Shown here: one piece after another, positions 24,770-33,106 of the stretch
Layout: every line of letters begins with the position of its first letter
Numbering within the stretch: the stretch's first letter is position 1
From: Saprospiraceae bacterium
Lineage (GTDB): Bacteria > Bacteroidota > Bacteroidia > Chitinophagales > Saprospiraceae
Reading direction: 5' to 3'
Length of the DNA: 52,865 nucleotides
Assembly (NCBI GenBank): GCA_019187365.1
Contig: JABARE010000025.1
Coordinates: forward strand, 1 to 52,865
Notes under the pieces: model-generated
What the model saw: only the letters and a program-made list of their open reading frames with translations
The model's database searches: none
What the model was told of the DNA's origin: nothing
Made by a program: the position numbers and the translations under genes

Positions 24770-26167
24770 TTATTTTTGAGTATACCCTAAATGTTCAGCC
24801 ACGGTAAGATTTTTCGTTATTCCTGTTAGGTTATAGTCGCCCCAGTTACTTACTAGTTCAAAATTATCTCCGAGCCATGGAGAATTTAAAAAGTGGCAAA
24901 TATTAAAATTGGCCGGGACGGCTAAGCATGACAATATACTTGGAGATAATTCAAAATTAAACATTCTTGTACCTCCTGAGCTTAACAATTGTGAAACAGG
25001 CTGAACTATCATGTAAATGTAATTATCTACTATTTTAAAAGTAATTGGGGCTTTGAAGCGGTGTATTTCGTCGTTTGATACCTTGATTTTTACTGGGTCG
25101 CCATGGTTTTGAGCAAATTCAAAATGTTCGGTTAATCCTAAAAGGCCTCTTATATAATAAGTATTTGCATTTAGTGTAACTGAAGATGGTGTATCAACGT
25201 CTCCGCAACAGCCAGCGATTCTATTAATAGTAGCACGTTTTTTTAAATTTAAATACAGATTTGGATATCTACTATGAATTTCCTTTTTAATATTTCTTTT
25301 CTCCCATCGAGTTCCATTAAGCATACAGTAGTATTTCATTAAATCCGATTTGTAGTAAATATGGCCGTGATTAAAACCCGCTTTAAGAAATTTCCAGTCC
25401 TTGGAAATTTCTTTTAATTGCTGTTTATAATCACCAGCACATTCCTTTTGATATAAGCAAGCACCAAAATTTAGATGAGTGCTTGCATTAAAATTTGGCG
25501 TGGTGAAACTACCAAAGCCTTTAGATTGACGTGTTCCGAAATTTGTATTTGCAAAAAAATACGGTAGAATTAATTTAATTCGTTCTCTAAGGGATTTACT
25601 AGTTGATCGAATTGAGCACTGAATGGAGTTGAACATTAATCCTGGTCGCAAATTATTCCAATATGTTCTATGAGGGTTGATATTGTTCGTGTGCTGTTGA
25701 AATTTTATGAACTCACTATCGGCGAAGTATTGACAGTCATCTACTAGCTCAAAATTATTTCCAAAATATTTTATTGCATCTGCATTATATTTTATGGAAT
25801 CTTTTTTATTCAAATTTAGAGGCATCGCACTGAATAAAACATATTTATCTAGTGTAGATTGAATTTCAATTTTGTAATCTAGTGCAATATTTATACTTTT
25901 ACCCTTGCCCATTAACCAATTTTTCCATGGTTTTTTGTCATTATCATTTCCTGGATGCAGAGCTGCTTGTTTGAATTTGTCTCTCGCATCTTGGTCGTGT
26001 TCCCATGTGATATTCTTTGAAGTAAGGCACTTTTTCATAATAAACAAATCCAGCTTCGGTTTCACCTCCGTAGCCCGTAGGGTGGCCCCTTCCTGATCAT
26101 GCTGAAAGTGAATGATAGGAGTGTGTTGCTTGAGTGTAAATTTTAAAATGTAAGGATTTTCTGGCAT
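24770..26167 (-). CDS. cmr1: Type III-B RAMP protein Cmr1-like
   Basis: The 465-residue protein starts LKFTLKQHTPIIHFQHDQEGATLRATEVKPKLD (about 8-40), the RAMP opening of Cmr1-type subunits in Bacteroidota. A glycine-rich loop follows in the first half (NTNFGTRQSKGFGSFTTP, about 208-225). Cmr1 sits at the head of the complex and contacts the 3' end of the target. The second half contains ATINRIAGCCGDVDTPSSVTLNANTYYIRGLLGL, another RAMP-like unit. Position as the first gene of cmr1-cmr2-cmr3-cmr4-cmr5-cmr6 supports the call. A 90-bp gap separates it from the small membrane protein gene upstream. Sequence is strongly AT-rich. Confidence 0.8.
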   Translation of the reverse strand: MPENPYILKFTLKQHTPIIHFQHDQEGATLRATEVKPKLDLFIMKKCLTSKNITWEHDQDARDKFKQAALHPGNDNDKKPWKNWLMGKGKSINIALDYKIEIQSTLDKYVLFSAMPLNLNKKDSIKYNADAIKYFGNNFELVDDCQYFADSEFIKFQQHTNNINPHRTYWNNLRPGLMFNSIQCSIRSTSKSLRERIKLILPYFFANTNFGTRQSKGFGSFTTPNFNASTHLNFGACLYQKECAGDYKQQLKEISKDWKFLKAGFNHGHIYYKSDLMKYYCMLNGTRWEKRNIKKEIHSRYPNLYLNLKKRATINRIAGCCGDVDTPSSVTLNANTYYIRGLLGLTEHFEFAQNHGDPVKIKVSNDEIHRFKAPITFKIVDNYIYMIVQPVSQLLSSGGTRMFNFELSPSILSCLAVPANFNICHFLNSPWLGDNFELVSNWGDYNLTGITKNLTVAEHLGYTQK

Positions 26168-26257
26168 AAATTATTGATTTTAACTGAATGAATTAATAGA
26201 AGTGTTTTGACAAAATAATTTTGAAATGAACGCATGGTTTAATGATGTAATAGGAAT

Positions 26258-26701
26258 TTATTTAATGGTCTCTGTAAGGAAATTAACGATGAGTTTTCTT
26301 GAATAGTCATCCAGAAAGTTATTTTCTATTAATTTGCTGAGCAATTCCTGTTTTCGTTTTTCTGTCCAGGTATCGGTTTGAGGAGTGGAGTCTTTTAGTT
26401 TCTCTTTAATTTCATTGCAATATTGTGTCATGACCCGTTGTGATTTATCAATATGTTCTTTGATTTCATTAATTTGGTGTTGGGTAGAAATTGTCTGAAT
26501 TTCGGCATTGAGACGTATGAGTTTTAATAGGATATTCATTGAAAGTACGAAGATCGACACCGACCAGATCAACCAGGCATACAGATGGAAGGTGGTTTGT
26601 TTGAATATGAGTAAGCCGATTGGAATTACAATTCCCACTGATCCACCGATTATTGCTAGGGTGATCGATTTTCTTAAACTTAAGAATGCGTCTAATTTCA
26701 T
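26258..26701 (-). CDS. Small two-helix membrane protein in type III CRISPR locus
   Basis: This 147-residue protein is not recognised. It has two adjacent membrane helices (about 13-33, TLAIIGGSVGIVIPIGLLIF, and 40-60, LYAWLIWSVSIFVLSMNILL). A charged segment follows (about 62-105, AEIQTISTQHQINEIKEHIDKSQRVMTQYCNEIKEKL) that should form a coiled coil, and a soluble C-terminal helix bundle (about 112-147). The gene starts 4 bp after corA and lies 90 bp upstream of cmr1, on the same strand. I infer a membrane partner, regulator or second effector of CorA. It has no nucleotide-binding motif, so it probably does not sense the messenger on its own. Confidence 0.75.
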   Translation of the reverse strand: MKLDAFLSLRKSITLAIIGGSVGIVIPIGLLIFKQTTFHLYAWLIWSVSIFVLSMNILLKLIRLNAEIQTISTQHQINEIKEHIDKSQRVMTQYCNEIKEKLKDSTPQTDTWTEKRKQELLSKLIENNFLDDYSRKLIVNFLTETIK

Positions 26702-26705
26702 GTTA

Positions 26706-28379
26706 CTAGGTCTTTGTTTTAGTAAATTTGGAGATTGAGAATGGATGCAGATATGCGATTATTAAGCCTAATATAAGGCCGATTGCTATAAATGCAAGAT
26801 TGAACATTAAAGAATTTATTTTATTGCCTTTCTCAAGGAAGGCTTCCTGTAAGTCATTCATACCAAGAATTCCCGAAAACAATGTTGCTGGCAGAAAAAC
26901 TGCTGCGATGATGGTTAACCGCCCAATTACTTTGTTTTGCTTCCTTTGCTCTTCCATAAGCAGGTAATTGTGGAGCTCCTGTATTTCAGTGTCGAGGTCC
27001 TTTACGTGGTTTTCAATGCGCATATTGTTCTGCAGCAACTGGTATATCTCTATGCCTTGCTCCTGTGCAGTCACTTCCCTAAAGTAGATTCTGTTGACAA
27101 ATCGAATGTATTGCTTATAAAGGCTGCTCACCTTTTCAGCGAGCTGATTACCTGGAGCTACATTGAGTGCTGAAATATTGGCTACCTCATCTGAGAAGCG
27201 TATGATGCAGGAACGCTGAACCAAACACAGCTCAGCAATTTTATAATACATCGTCTGAAGGTGATTTAAAACAAAAGCGGCATAGTTTGCACGCAGTGTG
27301 CTCAATTCATTCGTAAGACAAACAAATGAGTATCGACTGGCGGCAAAGAAGGTGCCGTAATTTCCCCATCTTGCGTTGACGTTCTCCTTAAGTGCTTCGG
27401 CCACCATTTGTTCATTTTGGCAACTGAGATTAACATCGCAGTATGCAAACTTGTATAACCATTCATCTTTCAGGTAGGCATATTCTTGCCCAGCTGACTT
27501 TAGCAACTTACCATCTTTTGACAAATTAGAAACAATCTCATTGTTGCCGTACCAACATACAACAAACATTCGGTCGTCGAGTACCGGATTCAGGAATATT
27601 TGATTGACATGCCGGCTTTCATCAGATTTGCGGGTTATGATGGGCACCTTCCCCATTAACCCGGAAATGAATGAGGGAAGCCTGAATACTCCTTTCTTGA
27701 AGTCTGTTTCCGTAGCATAATGGCTAAAATCCTCAGGTTCAAGAAAACTGAGTCCTATACTTTGTGGAAGTTCAACGTACTGGCATATTTTCAATCCTTC
27801 GTTAAAGAGGCCCGGAAGAGACTGCTGAAGTGTCCCAATCCTATCCATTTCAAGAGCTAAAAACGGAGGGTAAAGTCGCCTGCCAAACTGGTTGATCTTG
27901 AGAATGCTTTCCGGATCAGCCTGATTAGGTTCCCTGTTATTGAGGTGAAAACTCAATACTCCGATACCCGTATTGTATAAATGCAGAAAAATGTTTTCTA
28001 TCAGCAATTCGTAGTGTTTCCCCCCGGTCTGAATGATGTACCTTTCAGAATCTTCCGGGATGTCGTATTCGAAGTGGGCAAGCACGTCGTCCTGCGATGG
28101 CAGATCCGATGATCCGTATTGGTTTTTCGGGTCCTGATCATAAAGAATATCCCGAACAAAATCATAAAAATAGTTGTACTCATTATAGATCAAGCGGCTT
28201 TCAATGGTGAGTGGCCTGCGCTGCCATTTTGGTGCGTATCTAGCAAGTTGTTCACAGAAGTATTTTAACTGGGTCTTCTCTTCAAAGTTTTTGTCGCGGT
28301 GATCCTTGCCGCAGTACTGCCACTGAAAGGGGAAGAGGAAAGCATGGTAGCTGTAGAGATCTTGCTTGTTAGCTGCCAT
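26706..28379 (-). CDS. corA: CorA-like membrane effector of type III CRISPR
   Basis: From the Met at 28379 the protein has 557 residues. The C-terminal end has the two CorA membrane helices, the first (RLTIIAAVFLPATLFSGIL) followed by the selectivity motif GMN and the second (LMFNLAFIAIGLILGLIIAYL). A long helical region before them (about 380-470) fits the CorA stalk. The N-terminal 350 residues form a soluble domain far larger than in magnesium transporters, opening YSYHAFLFPFQWQYCG. CorA of this kind accompanies type III-B systems in Bacteroides and is gated by SAM-AMP made by Cas10, harming the membrane of infected cells. This Met is chosen because it overlaps the nuclease stop by only 11 bp; the Met at 28424 would overlap by 56 bp. 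Confidence 0.9.
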   Translation of the reverse strand: MAANKQDLYSYHAFLFPFQWQYCGKDHRDKNFEEKTQLKYFCEQLARYAPKWQRRPLTIESRLIYNEYNYFYDFVRDILYDQDPKNQYGSSDLPSQDDVLAHFEYDIPEDSERYIIQTGGKHYELLIENIFLHLYNTGIGVLSFHLNNREPNQADPESILKINQFGRRLYPPFLALEMDRIGTLQQSLPGLFNEGLKICQYVELPQSIGLSFLEPEDFSHYATETDFKKGVFRLPSFISGLMGKVPIITRKSDESRHVNQIFLNPVLDDRMFVVCWYGNNEIVSNLSKDGKLLKSAGQEYAYLKDEWLYKFAYCDVNLSCQNEQMVAEALKENVNARWGNYGTFFAASRYSFVCLTNELSTLRANYAAFVLNHLQTMYYKIAELCLVQRSCIIRFSDEVANISALNVAPGNQLAEKVSSLYKQYIRFVNRIYFREVTAQEQGIEIYQLLQNNMRIENHVKDLDTEIQELHNYLLMEEQRKQNKVIGRLTIIAAVFLPATLFSGILGMNDLQEAFLEKGNKINSLMFNLAFIAIGLILGLIIAYLHPFSISKFTKTKT

Positions 28380-28926
28380 GGGATGTTTCAATTTTATGGA
28401 TACATAGCCACTCCACCCTTGCATCCATCAGTGCATTGTGTTGCCACTGGTCGGATACGCCGGCAAAGGCAAAGCGGTTCAGGTCTTTTTGGTATTTGCC
28501 GGTGGGGGTGATTTCGTTTTTTAGACGGAAAAGGGTAGCCAGGTCGAACGGCGCATAAAACACATTTGCAGGCAAATGCAAAGCCCCTCCAAACAGTTCG
28601 CAAAACAGCACCCAGTCGTAGGCCAGCACGTCGGCCCACACTTCGATCAGCTCAAAGGGCTTTAGCCAGGCTTCCAGGGCCTTGCGGATGGTGCTGCGGT
28701 CTCCCATAAGATATACGCCTCCAGGCCGACGGTCAAAATCCAATTTGTTTTGAAGCCACAACTTGGGCATCACGTGCTCTTGCAACCAGGGAAAGAGCTG
28801 TGAGGAGTCGTAATCCGTAAACTCCGCGTAAAATTCTTCGCCGCTTTCCGCCACCATCGCCAGCGAGATCAGCGTGGTGCGCTGGTGCAGTCCCGTAAAC
28901 TCCGTGTCGAGAAAGATGCGAGTCAC
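28369..28926 (-). CDS. DEDDh 3'-5' exonuclease, probable messenger-degrading enzyme
   Basis: The 185-residue protein is a DEDDh exonuclease of the Rv2179c-like type. Motif I is DTEFT (Asp7, Glu9), motif II ADVLAYDW (Asp99 or Asp104) and motif III HNALMDA (His163, Asp168). It starts with GTG at 28926 and ends 11 bp inside the corA start, so the two are translationally coupled. CorA genes of type III loci commonly stand next to a phosphodiesterase (DHH or DEDD type) that degrades SAM-AMP. By this analogy I infer that the enzyme switches off the signal, although an RNase role in crRNA trimming is possible. Its composition is GC-richer than corA and cmr, closer to the chromosome. Confidence 0.85.
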   Translation of the reverse strand: MTRIFLDTEFTGLHQRTTLISLAMVAESGEEFYAEFTDYDSSQLFPWLQEHVMPKLWLQNKLDFDRRPGGVYLMGDRSTIRKALEAWLKPFELIEVWADVLAYDWVLFCELFGGALHLPANVFYAPFDLATLFRLKNEITPTGKYQKDLNRFAFAGVSDQWQHNALMDARVEWLCIHKIETSHGS

Positions 28927-29293
28927 GGGCAGGGCTTTTTAAGTAAAGGATACCTGTTGCTTTCAAATGGAAATCCTGTCGGGGCTGCGAAAGCTGTTCC
29001 CAGGCATTTGGATAGGGGCCTGTAGCATGGCCAAGACATCGCGCGCAATCCTGGTTTGCGGTGTCGCGGGGGCTCTTTGGGACTTACTGCCGTTTGCATG
29101 GACGCTCCGGGTTGGTTGGTGTGGTTTTGCCGGGTAAAAGTAATGCAAAATGAAGATAATGTAATCTCAATTATTGTATATTTATATTTTAAATATTTAA
29201 ATAATTGCCAAAAAATATATTGTGCATTTGAAATATTTTGATGTATGGTGAAACTGCCATTTTTCCCTACCTTCGCAGCCTAAACTGCAGCAG
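28927..29293. other. Divergent intergenic region between the CRISPR operon and the DUF3127 gene
   Basis: The region must hold the start of the minus-strand CRISPR operon and of the plus-strand gene at 29294. From 29150 to 29240 it is very AT-rich. On the + strand TACCTTCG at 29268-29275 differs by one base from the -7 consensus TAnnTTTG and ends 18 bp before the ATG. No convincing promoter was seen for the minus-strand operon; TATCCTTTAC at 28948-28957 on that strand is a weak candidate. Confidence 0.4.
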
Positions 29294-29653
29294 ATGAGTT
29301 ACCAGGTGAGCGGACGGCTGGTCCGCAAATTCGATACGGAAAGCAAAACCGCCAGCTTCCAGACCCGCGAATTCGTCATCGTCACCGCCGAACAGTACCC
29401 CCAGTACGTCAAGTTCCAGTTGGTGCAGGACCGCGTGGGCATCATAGACGGATTCGACGACAACGCCGAGATCACCGTGCATTTTGACCTGCGGGGTCGC
29501 GAATGGCAGGGCAAGTACTTCACCAACCTCCAGGCCTGGAAGGTGGAGGGCGCCACCGCAGGGGCACGCCCTGCGGCGGGCGAAGACCTCGTTGGGGATG
29601 CTCCGGCACCCGACAACATCGCCGATGTCGATCCCGACGACCTTCCTTTCTAA
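29294..29653 (+). CDS. DUF3127 protein, SSB-like OB fold
   Basis: The 119-residue protein matches DUF3127 (YQVSGRLVRKFDTESKTASFQTREFVIVT ... YPQYVKFQLVQDRVGIIDGFDDNAEITVHFDLRGREW ... YFTNLQAWKVE). The family is predicted to form an OB fold related to single-stranded DNA-binding proteins. A Gly/Ala/Pro linker (about 87-105) leads to an acidic tail ending PDDLPF, close to the DDDIPF tail by which SSB recruits replication and repair proteins. I infer a secondary single-strand-binding protein. The gene is divergent from the CRISPR operon and is followed 8 bp later by a small secreted protein gene. Confidence 0.85.
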   Translation: MSYQVSGRLVRKFDTESKTASFQTREFVIVTAEQYPQYVKFQLVQDRVGIIDGFDDNAEITVHFDLRGREWQGKYFTNLQAWKVEGATAGARPAAGEDLVGDAPAPDNIADVDPDDLPF

Positions 29654-29661
29654 TTTGTCAA

Positions 29662-30198
29662 ATGCTGCGCCTGCTGCTTTGCTGCTTCCTGGGGATGGCC
29701 AGCCTGGCAGCACAACCCATCCACTTCTTTGAAACGGCCTACGAGGGCGACCCCCGCGACTGGATCCTCTACGATACCACCGAAAGCCATTTGGGCATGC
29801 TCCGCGCGCGCTGGGGCTTCGACGGCGACTGGTCGCAATGGGACCTGCGCATAGGTGAATCTTCGGGAGCCATCCAACAGCGCTGGCGCGAACAACCCCA
29901 CCACTGGGAGTGCCGGCTCATGGACACCCTGGTGAGCTTCCAGCCGGTGTGGCAGGACCAAACCGATGCCTGGCGCCTCGAAGGCCCCGAAGGCACGCTC
30001 CACTACCGCCGCGAACAGGACTCCGACGGCATCCGCTGGACCCTCGTGCAAGGCCAGGATCCCTGGCTCGTGGTATTCAATACTTACTACGACGACTACA
30101 GCGCCTGGACGGTGGCGTTCCTGCAACCGGCACCTTCCCCGACAACGCAATGCGCCGCGCTGTTCCTCACCGCGCATTATTCGGTAAGCTGGCGCTGA
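29662..30198 (+). CDS. Small secreted protein of unknown function
   Basis: From the ATG at 29662 the protein has 178 residues with a signal peptide (MLRLLLCCFLGMASLAAQP). The mature part is rich in Trp and in short strands (WILYDTTESHLGMLRARWGFDGDWSQWDLRIGE ... IRWTLVQGQDPWLVVFNTYYDDYSAW), suggesting a beta-sandwich or lipocalin-like fold, without a named family. The upstream frame is open to 29503 but overlaps the DUF3127 gene; the chosen start follows that stop by 8 bp and begins the signal peptide. Function unknown. It ends 24 bp before the convergent proS stop. Confidence 0.65.
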   Translation: MLRLLLCCFLGMASLAAQPIHFFETAYEGDPRDWILYDTTESHLGMLRARWGFDGDWSQWDLRIGESSGAIQQRWREQPHHWECRLMDTLVSFQPVWQDQTDAWRLEGPEGTLHYRREQDSDGIRWTLVQGQDPWLVVFNTYYDDYSAWTVAFLQPAPSPTTQCAALFLTAHYSVSWR

Positions 30199-30222
30199 GC
30201 AGGGCGGCCCCGCAGGATTTAT

Positions 30223-31692
30223 TCAATAGGCCTTGGCGAAGAGTACCCGGCGCGACGAGGGCTTACCGGTCAGGATGCATTGGCCTTCCTCCTGTTCGGC
30301 GTCGAGGGGGATGCAGCGAATGGTCGCTTTGGTGAGTTCCTTGATCTTCTCTTCGGTTTCGGTGGTGCCGTCCCAGTGGGCGTAGAGGAAGCCCGGGCGT
30401 TCGCCAAGGATGCGCTCGAAGTCCTCCCAACGGTCGACGCGGTGGCTGTTGGCCTCGCGAAAAGTCAGCGCACGCGCATAGAGATTGCCTTGGATCTCCT
30501 CCAGCAAGCCGGCAATGCGGTCTGCAGCTGCATCGACGGGCACCTGAAATTTCTCCCTGGTGTCGCGGCGGGCGAGTTCGACAACGCCCTGCTCCAGGTC
30601 GCGCTGTCCAATGCCCACGCGCACGGGAACGCCACGCAGCTCGTGCTCGGCAAATTTGAAGCCCGGGCGGTTTTTTTCGTCGCGGTCGTAGCTGCAGCGT
30701 ATGTTGCGCACCCGCAAGGCCTCCATGAGCTTGTTTGCGGCGGCTTCAAGTTCGGCAGAGGGCTTGGGTATGGGCACGATCACCACCTGCAGCGGCGCCA
30801 GCCGAGGGGGGAGTATGAGCCCGTCGTCGTCGGAGTGGGCCATGACCAGGGCGCCGATCAGCCGGGTGCTCACGCCCCAGGAGGTGGCCCATACGTACTC
30901 CTCCCGGTTTTCCTCGCTGAGGTACTTTACTTCAAACGCACGCGCGAAATTCTGACCCAGAAAATGCGAGGTCCCCGCCTGAAGGGCCTTGCCATCCTGC
31001 ATGATGGCCTCGATGGTGTAGGTGTCCTCCGCGCCGGCAAAGCGCTCGTTCTCCGTTTTACACCCCTTGATGACCGGCATGGCCATGTACTCTTCTGCAA
31101 AGCGGGCGTAGACGGCGTGCATCTGCTCAGCTTCCGCAATGGCTTCTGCCGCGGTGGCATGCGCTGTATGCCCCTCTTGCCACAAAAACTCCGTCGTGCG
31201 CAGAAAGGGGCGAGTGCGCATCTCCCAGCGCACGACGTTGGCCCACTGGTTGATCAACAGGGGAAGGTCGCGGTATGAATGGATCCAGTCGCGGTAGGTG
31301 TTCCAAATCAATGCTTCCGAAGTCGGCCGCACGACGAGCTCCTCCTCGAGCCGGGCCTCCGGATCGACCATGAGCTTGCCCTTGTTGACGGGATCGTTTT
31401 TTAAGCGGTAATGGGTTACCACCGCACACTCTTTGGCAAAGCCCTCGGCGTTTTTCTCCTCCGCCTCAAACAGGCTGCGCGGCACAAACAACGGGAAATA
31501 CGCGTTGACGTGTCCGGTCTCGCGAAACATCCGGTCGAGTTCGTTGCGCATGTTCTCCCAAAGGGCATAGCCCAGGGGCTTGATGACCATGCAGCCGCGG
31601 ACGGCGCTCTGGTCTGCCAGGCCGGCCCGGTAAACGATGTCGTTGTACCACTGCGAGTAGTCTTCCGAACGGGGTGTGATCTCCTTCGCCAT
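30223..31692 (-). CDS. proS: Prolyl-tRNA synthetase, short archaeal/eukaryal-type
   Basis: The 489-residue protein is a class II prolyl-tRNA synthetase lacking the editing domain of the long bacterial type. Signatures include [40 protein letters not shown] near the N-terminus, [59 protein letters not shown] (motif 2 region), [18 protein letters not shown] and [29 protein letters not shown] (motif 3 and start of the anticodon domain). The C-terminal zinc-binding-like extension ends RRVLFAKAY. It charges tRNA-Pro in the cytoplasm and is presumably essential. The short type is normal in Bacteroidota. Confidence 0.97.
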   Translation of the reverse strand: MAKEITPRSEDYSQWYNDIVYRAGLADQSAVRGCMVIKPLGYALWENMRNELDRMFRETGHVNAYFPLFVPRSLFEAEEKNAEGFAKECAVVTHYRLKNDPVNKGKLMVDPEARLEEELVVRPTSEALIWNTYRDWIHSYRDLPLLINQWANVVRWEMRTRPFLRTTEFLWQEGHTAHATAAEAIAEAEQMHAVYARFAEEYMAMPVIKGCKTENERFAGAEDTYTIEAIMQDGKALQAGTSHFLGQNFARAFEVKYLSEENREEYVWATSWGVSTRLIGALVMAHSDDDGLILPPRLAPLQVVIVPIPKPSAELEAAANKLMEALRVRNIRCSYDRDEKNRPGFKFAEHELRGVPVRVGIGQRDLEQGVVELARRDTREKFQVPVDAAADRIAGLLEEIQGNLYARALTFREANSHRVDRWEDFERILGERPGFLYAHWDGTTETEEKIKELTKATIRCIPLDAEQEEGQCILTGKPSSRRVLFAKAY

Positions 31693-31866
31693 CTGCTGTA
31701 TTTAAACTATGGACGCCTTTGCGGGTCTCATAAAATGGGACCGCGTCCCTCTTAAGAAATGATTAACGCGACTCCCGCCAAACATTAAATGGAATTTAAC
31801 CAAAACGGAGGGCAAAAGTAGTAATTTGCAAACGCTGTTTGGCATTGTACTATTAAATAGGAACCG

Positions 31867-33069
31867 ATGAAAATGCATTTCAACCAATTGCTCGTAGCCT
31901 TTTTCCTGGCCATGGTGTCCCATGGCATCCAGGCCCAGTTCGACGACGTGTATTACGATCCCGACCGCGACGGAGTTTCGACGGAATACGATGCGCGTCC
32001 GCAGGATGGAGCGGTTTCTGATCAGGACGAATCGCTATACGAATACTTCGATGAATCGGATTACGACGACGCTTCCGGCGAATGGGAGTCGCAGGACTAT
32101 TTTTATACTTCAAGGATCCGGCGCTTCCACCGGCCGGTTTACGGCATAGACTATTACGATCCGTATTATACCCATTACAGCTACTACGACCCCTGGGATT
32201 ACGACCCGTGGCTTAATTACGGAGACATCTACTCAGGCGGATGGAGCGTGCGCTTTTATACAGGGCCTGTGCGGTGGACCTACGGGAGCTATTACGGCAG
32301 ACCCTACTGGTCCTACCACGACTGGTACTATGGTTGGAACCCCTTTCCCTTTGCCTACGCCTGGGGTTACAGGCCCTATTCGTTTTATTCCTGCAATTTC
32401 TTCCACTGGAATGACCACCGATATGGGCATTACCGGGACGGGCATTACCACCACGGCTACGACGGAAATGACCATGATCGCCGCTACCATTACGGAAGCC
32501 GCAATTTCGGGCTGACCAACACCTCGAGGCAGGGTCCTGTCCGACTGAAGGATCAGTCTCCCGTCAGGCTGGTTGAGGCGGAGGGCACTCCGTTGATCAC
32601 CGACCGGTCTGCCAATCCGCCACGTCGCGTGGTAAGGCAGGCCGATGGCGATGCCTACGTTCCCAAATCGACGCCCACACCCAAATCAAAGGTGGACCGC
32701 AGCTCACAGGAAAGGCCGGAACGCGCGGATGGCTATGTTCCTCAGCGATCGTGGACGCGCCCTGCACCCGAGCGCAGCAGCCGGAGCAGCGACATCCCCT
32801 CCGACCGGGAAGAGCGCGTGCGTTCCGATAGACCGGAGCCCGAGCGTTCCTATCGACCCCACCGCTCGTACAGACCCCAGGACGCAGCACCCGAGCGCAG
32901 CCGCCGCGGCAGTGCGCCGGATCGCAGCCAAAAGCCACAACGTGAAGAACGCAAATTTTCTCCTGGCCAGATCTTCAAAGACATGAATTCGGGCGATTCC
33001 CCGAATTCCGGTGGCAAGGAGAGCAGCAGGGAAGGCAAAAAGGCAAGTTCGCGCAAGTCGCCGCGTTGA
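31867..33069 (+). CDS. Secreted Tyr-rich and Ser/Arg-rich protein
   Basis: The 400-residue protein has a signal peptide (about 1-23, LLVAFFLAMVSHGIQAQ). The mature protein falls into two low-complexity halves. Residues about 60-215 are extremely rich in Tyr, Asp, Gly and Trp (YGIDYYDPYYTHYSYYDPWDYD). Residues about 240-400 are rich in Ser, Arg, Pro and Glu (SQERPERADGY, APERSSRSSD, PERSYRPHRSYRP). It is probably an envelope protein that is largely disordered. No family is recognised. It ends 37 bp before the start of the FadL-like porin gene on the same strand, so the two may be co-transcribed. Confidence 0.7.
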   Translation: MKMHFNQLLVAFFLAMVSHGIQAQFDDVYYDPDRDGVSTEYDARPQDGAVSDQDESLYEYFDESDYDDASGEWESQDYFYTSRIRRFHRPVYGIDYYDPYYTHYSYYDPWDYDPWLNYGDIYSGGWSVRFYTGPVRWTYGSYYGRPYWSYHDWYYGWNPFPFAYAWGYRPYSFYSCNFFHWNDHRYGHYRDGHYHHGYDGNDHDRRYHYGSRNFGLTNTSRQGPVRLKDQSPVRLVEAEGTPLITDRSANPPRRVVRQADGDAYVPKSTPTPKSKVDRSSQERPERADGYVPQRSWTRPAPERSSRSSDIPSDREERVRSDRPEPERSYRPHRSYRPQDAAPERSRRGSAPDRSQKPQREERKFSPGQIFKDMNSGDSPNSGGKESSREGKKASSRKSPR

Positions 33070-33106
33070 GCAAAAGGCCAATTTTAGCAACAAGCTTTTC
33101 ACTGAG

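Noticed and set aside
26706..28379. CorA as an ordinary magnesium transporter
   Set aside because: The soluble domain is much larger than in transporters and the gene is embedded in the type III operon between a DEDD nuclease and cmr1.
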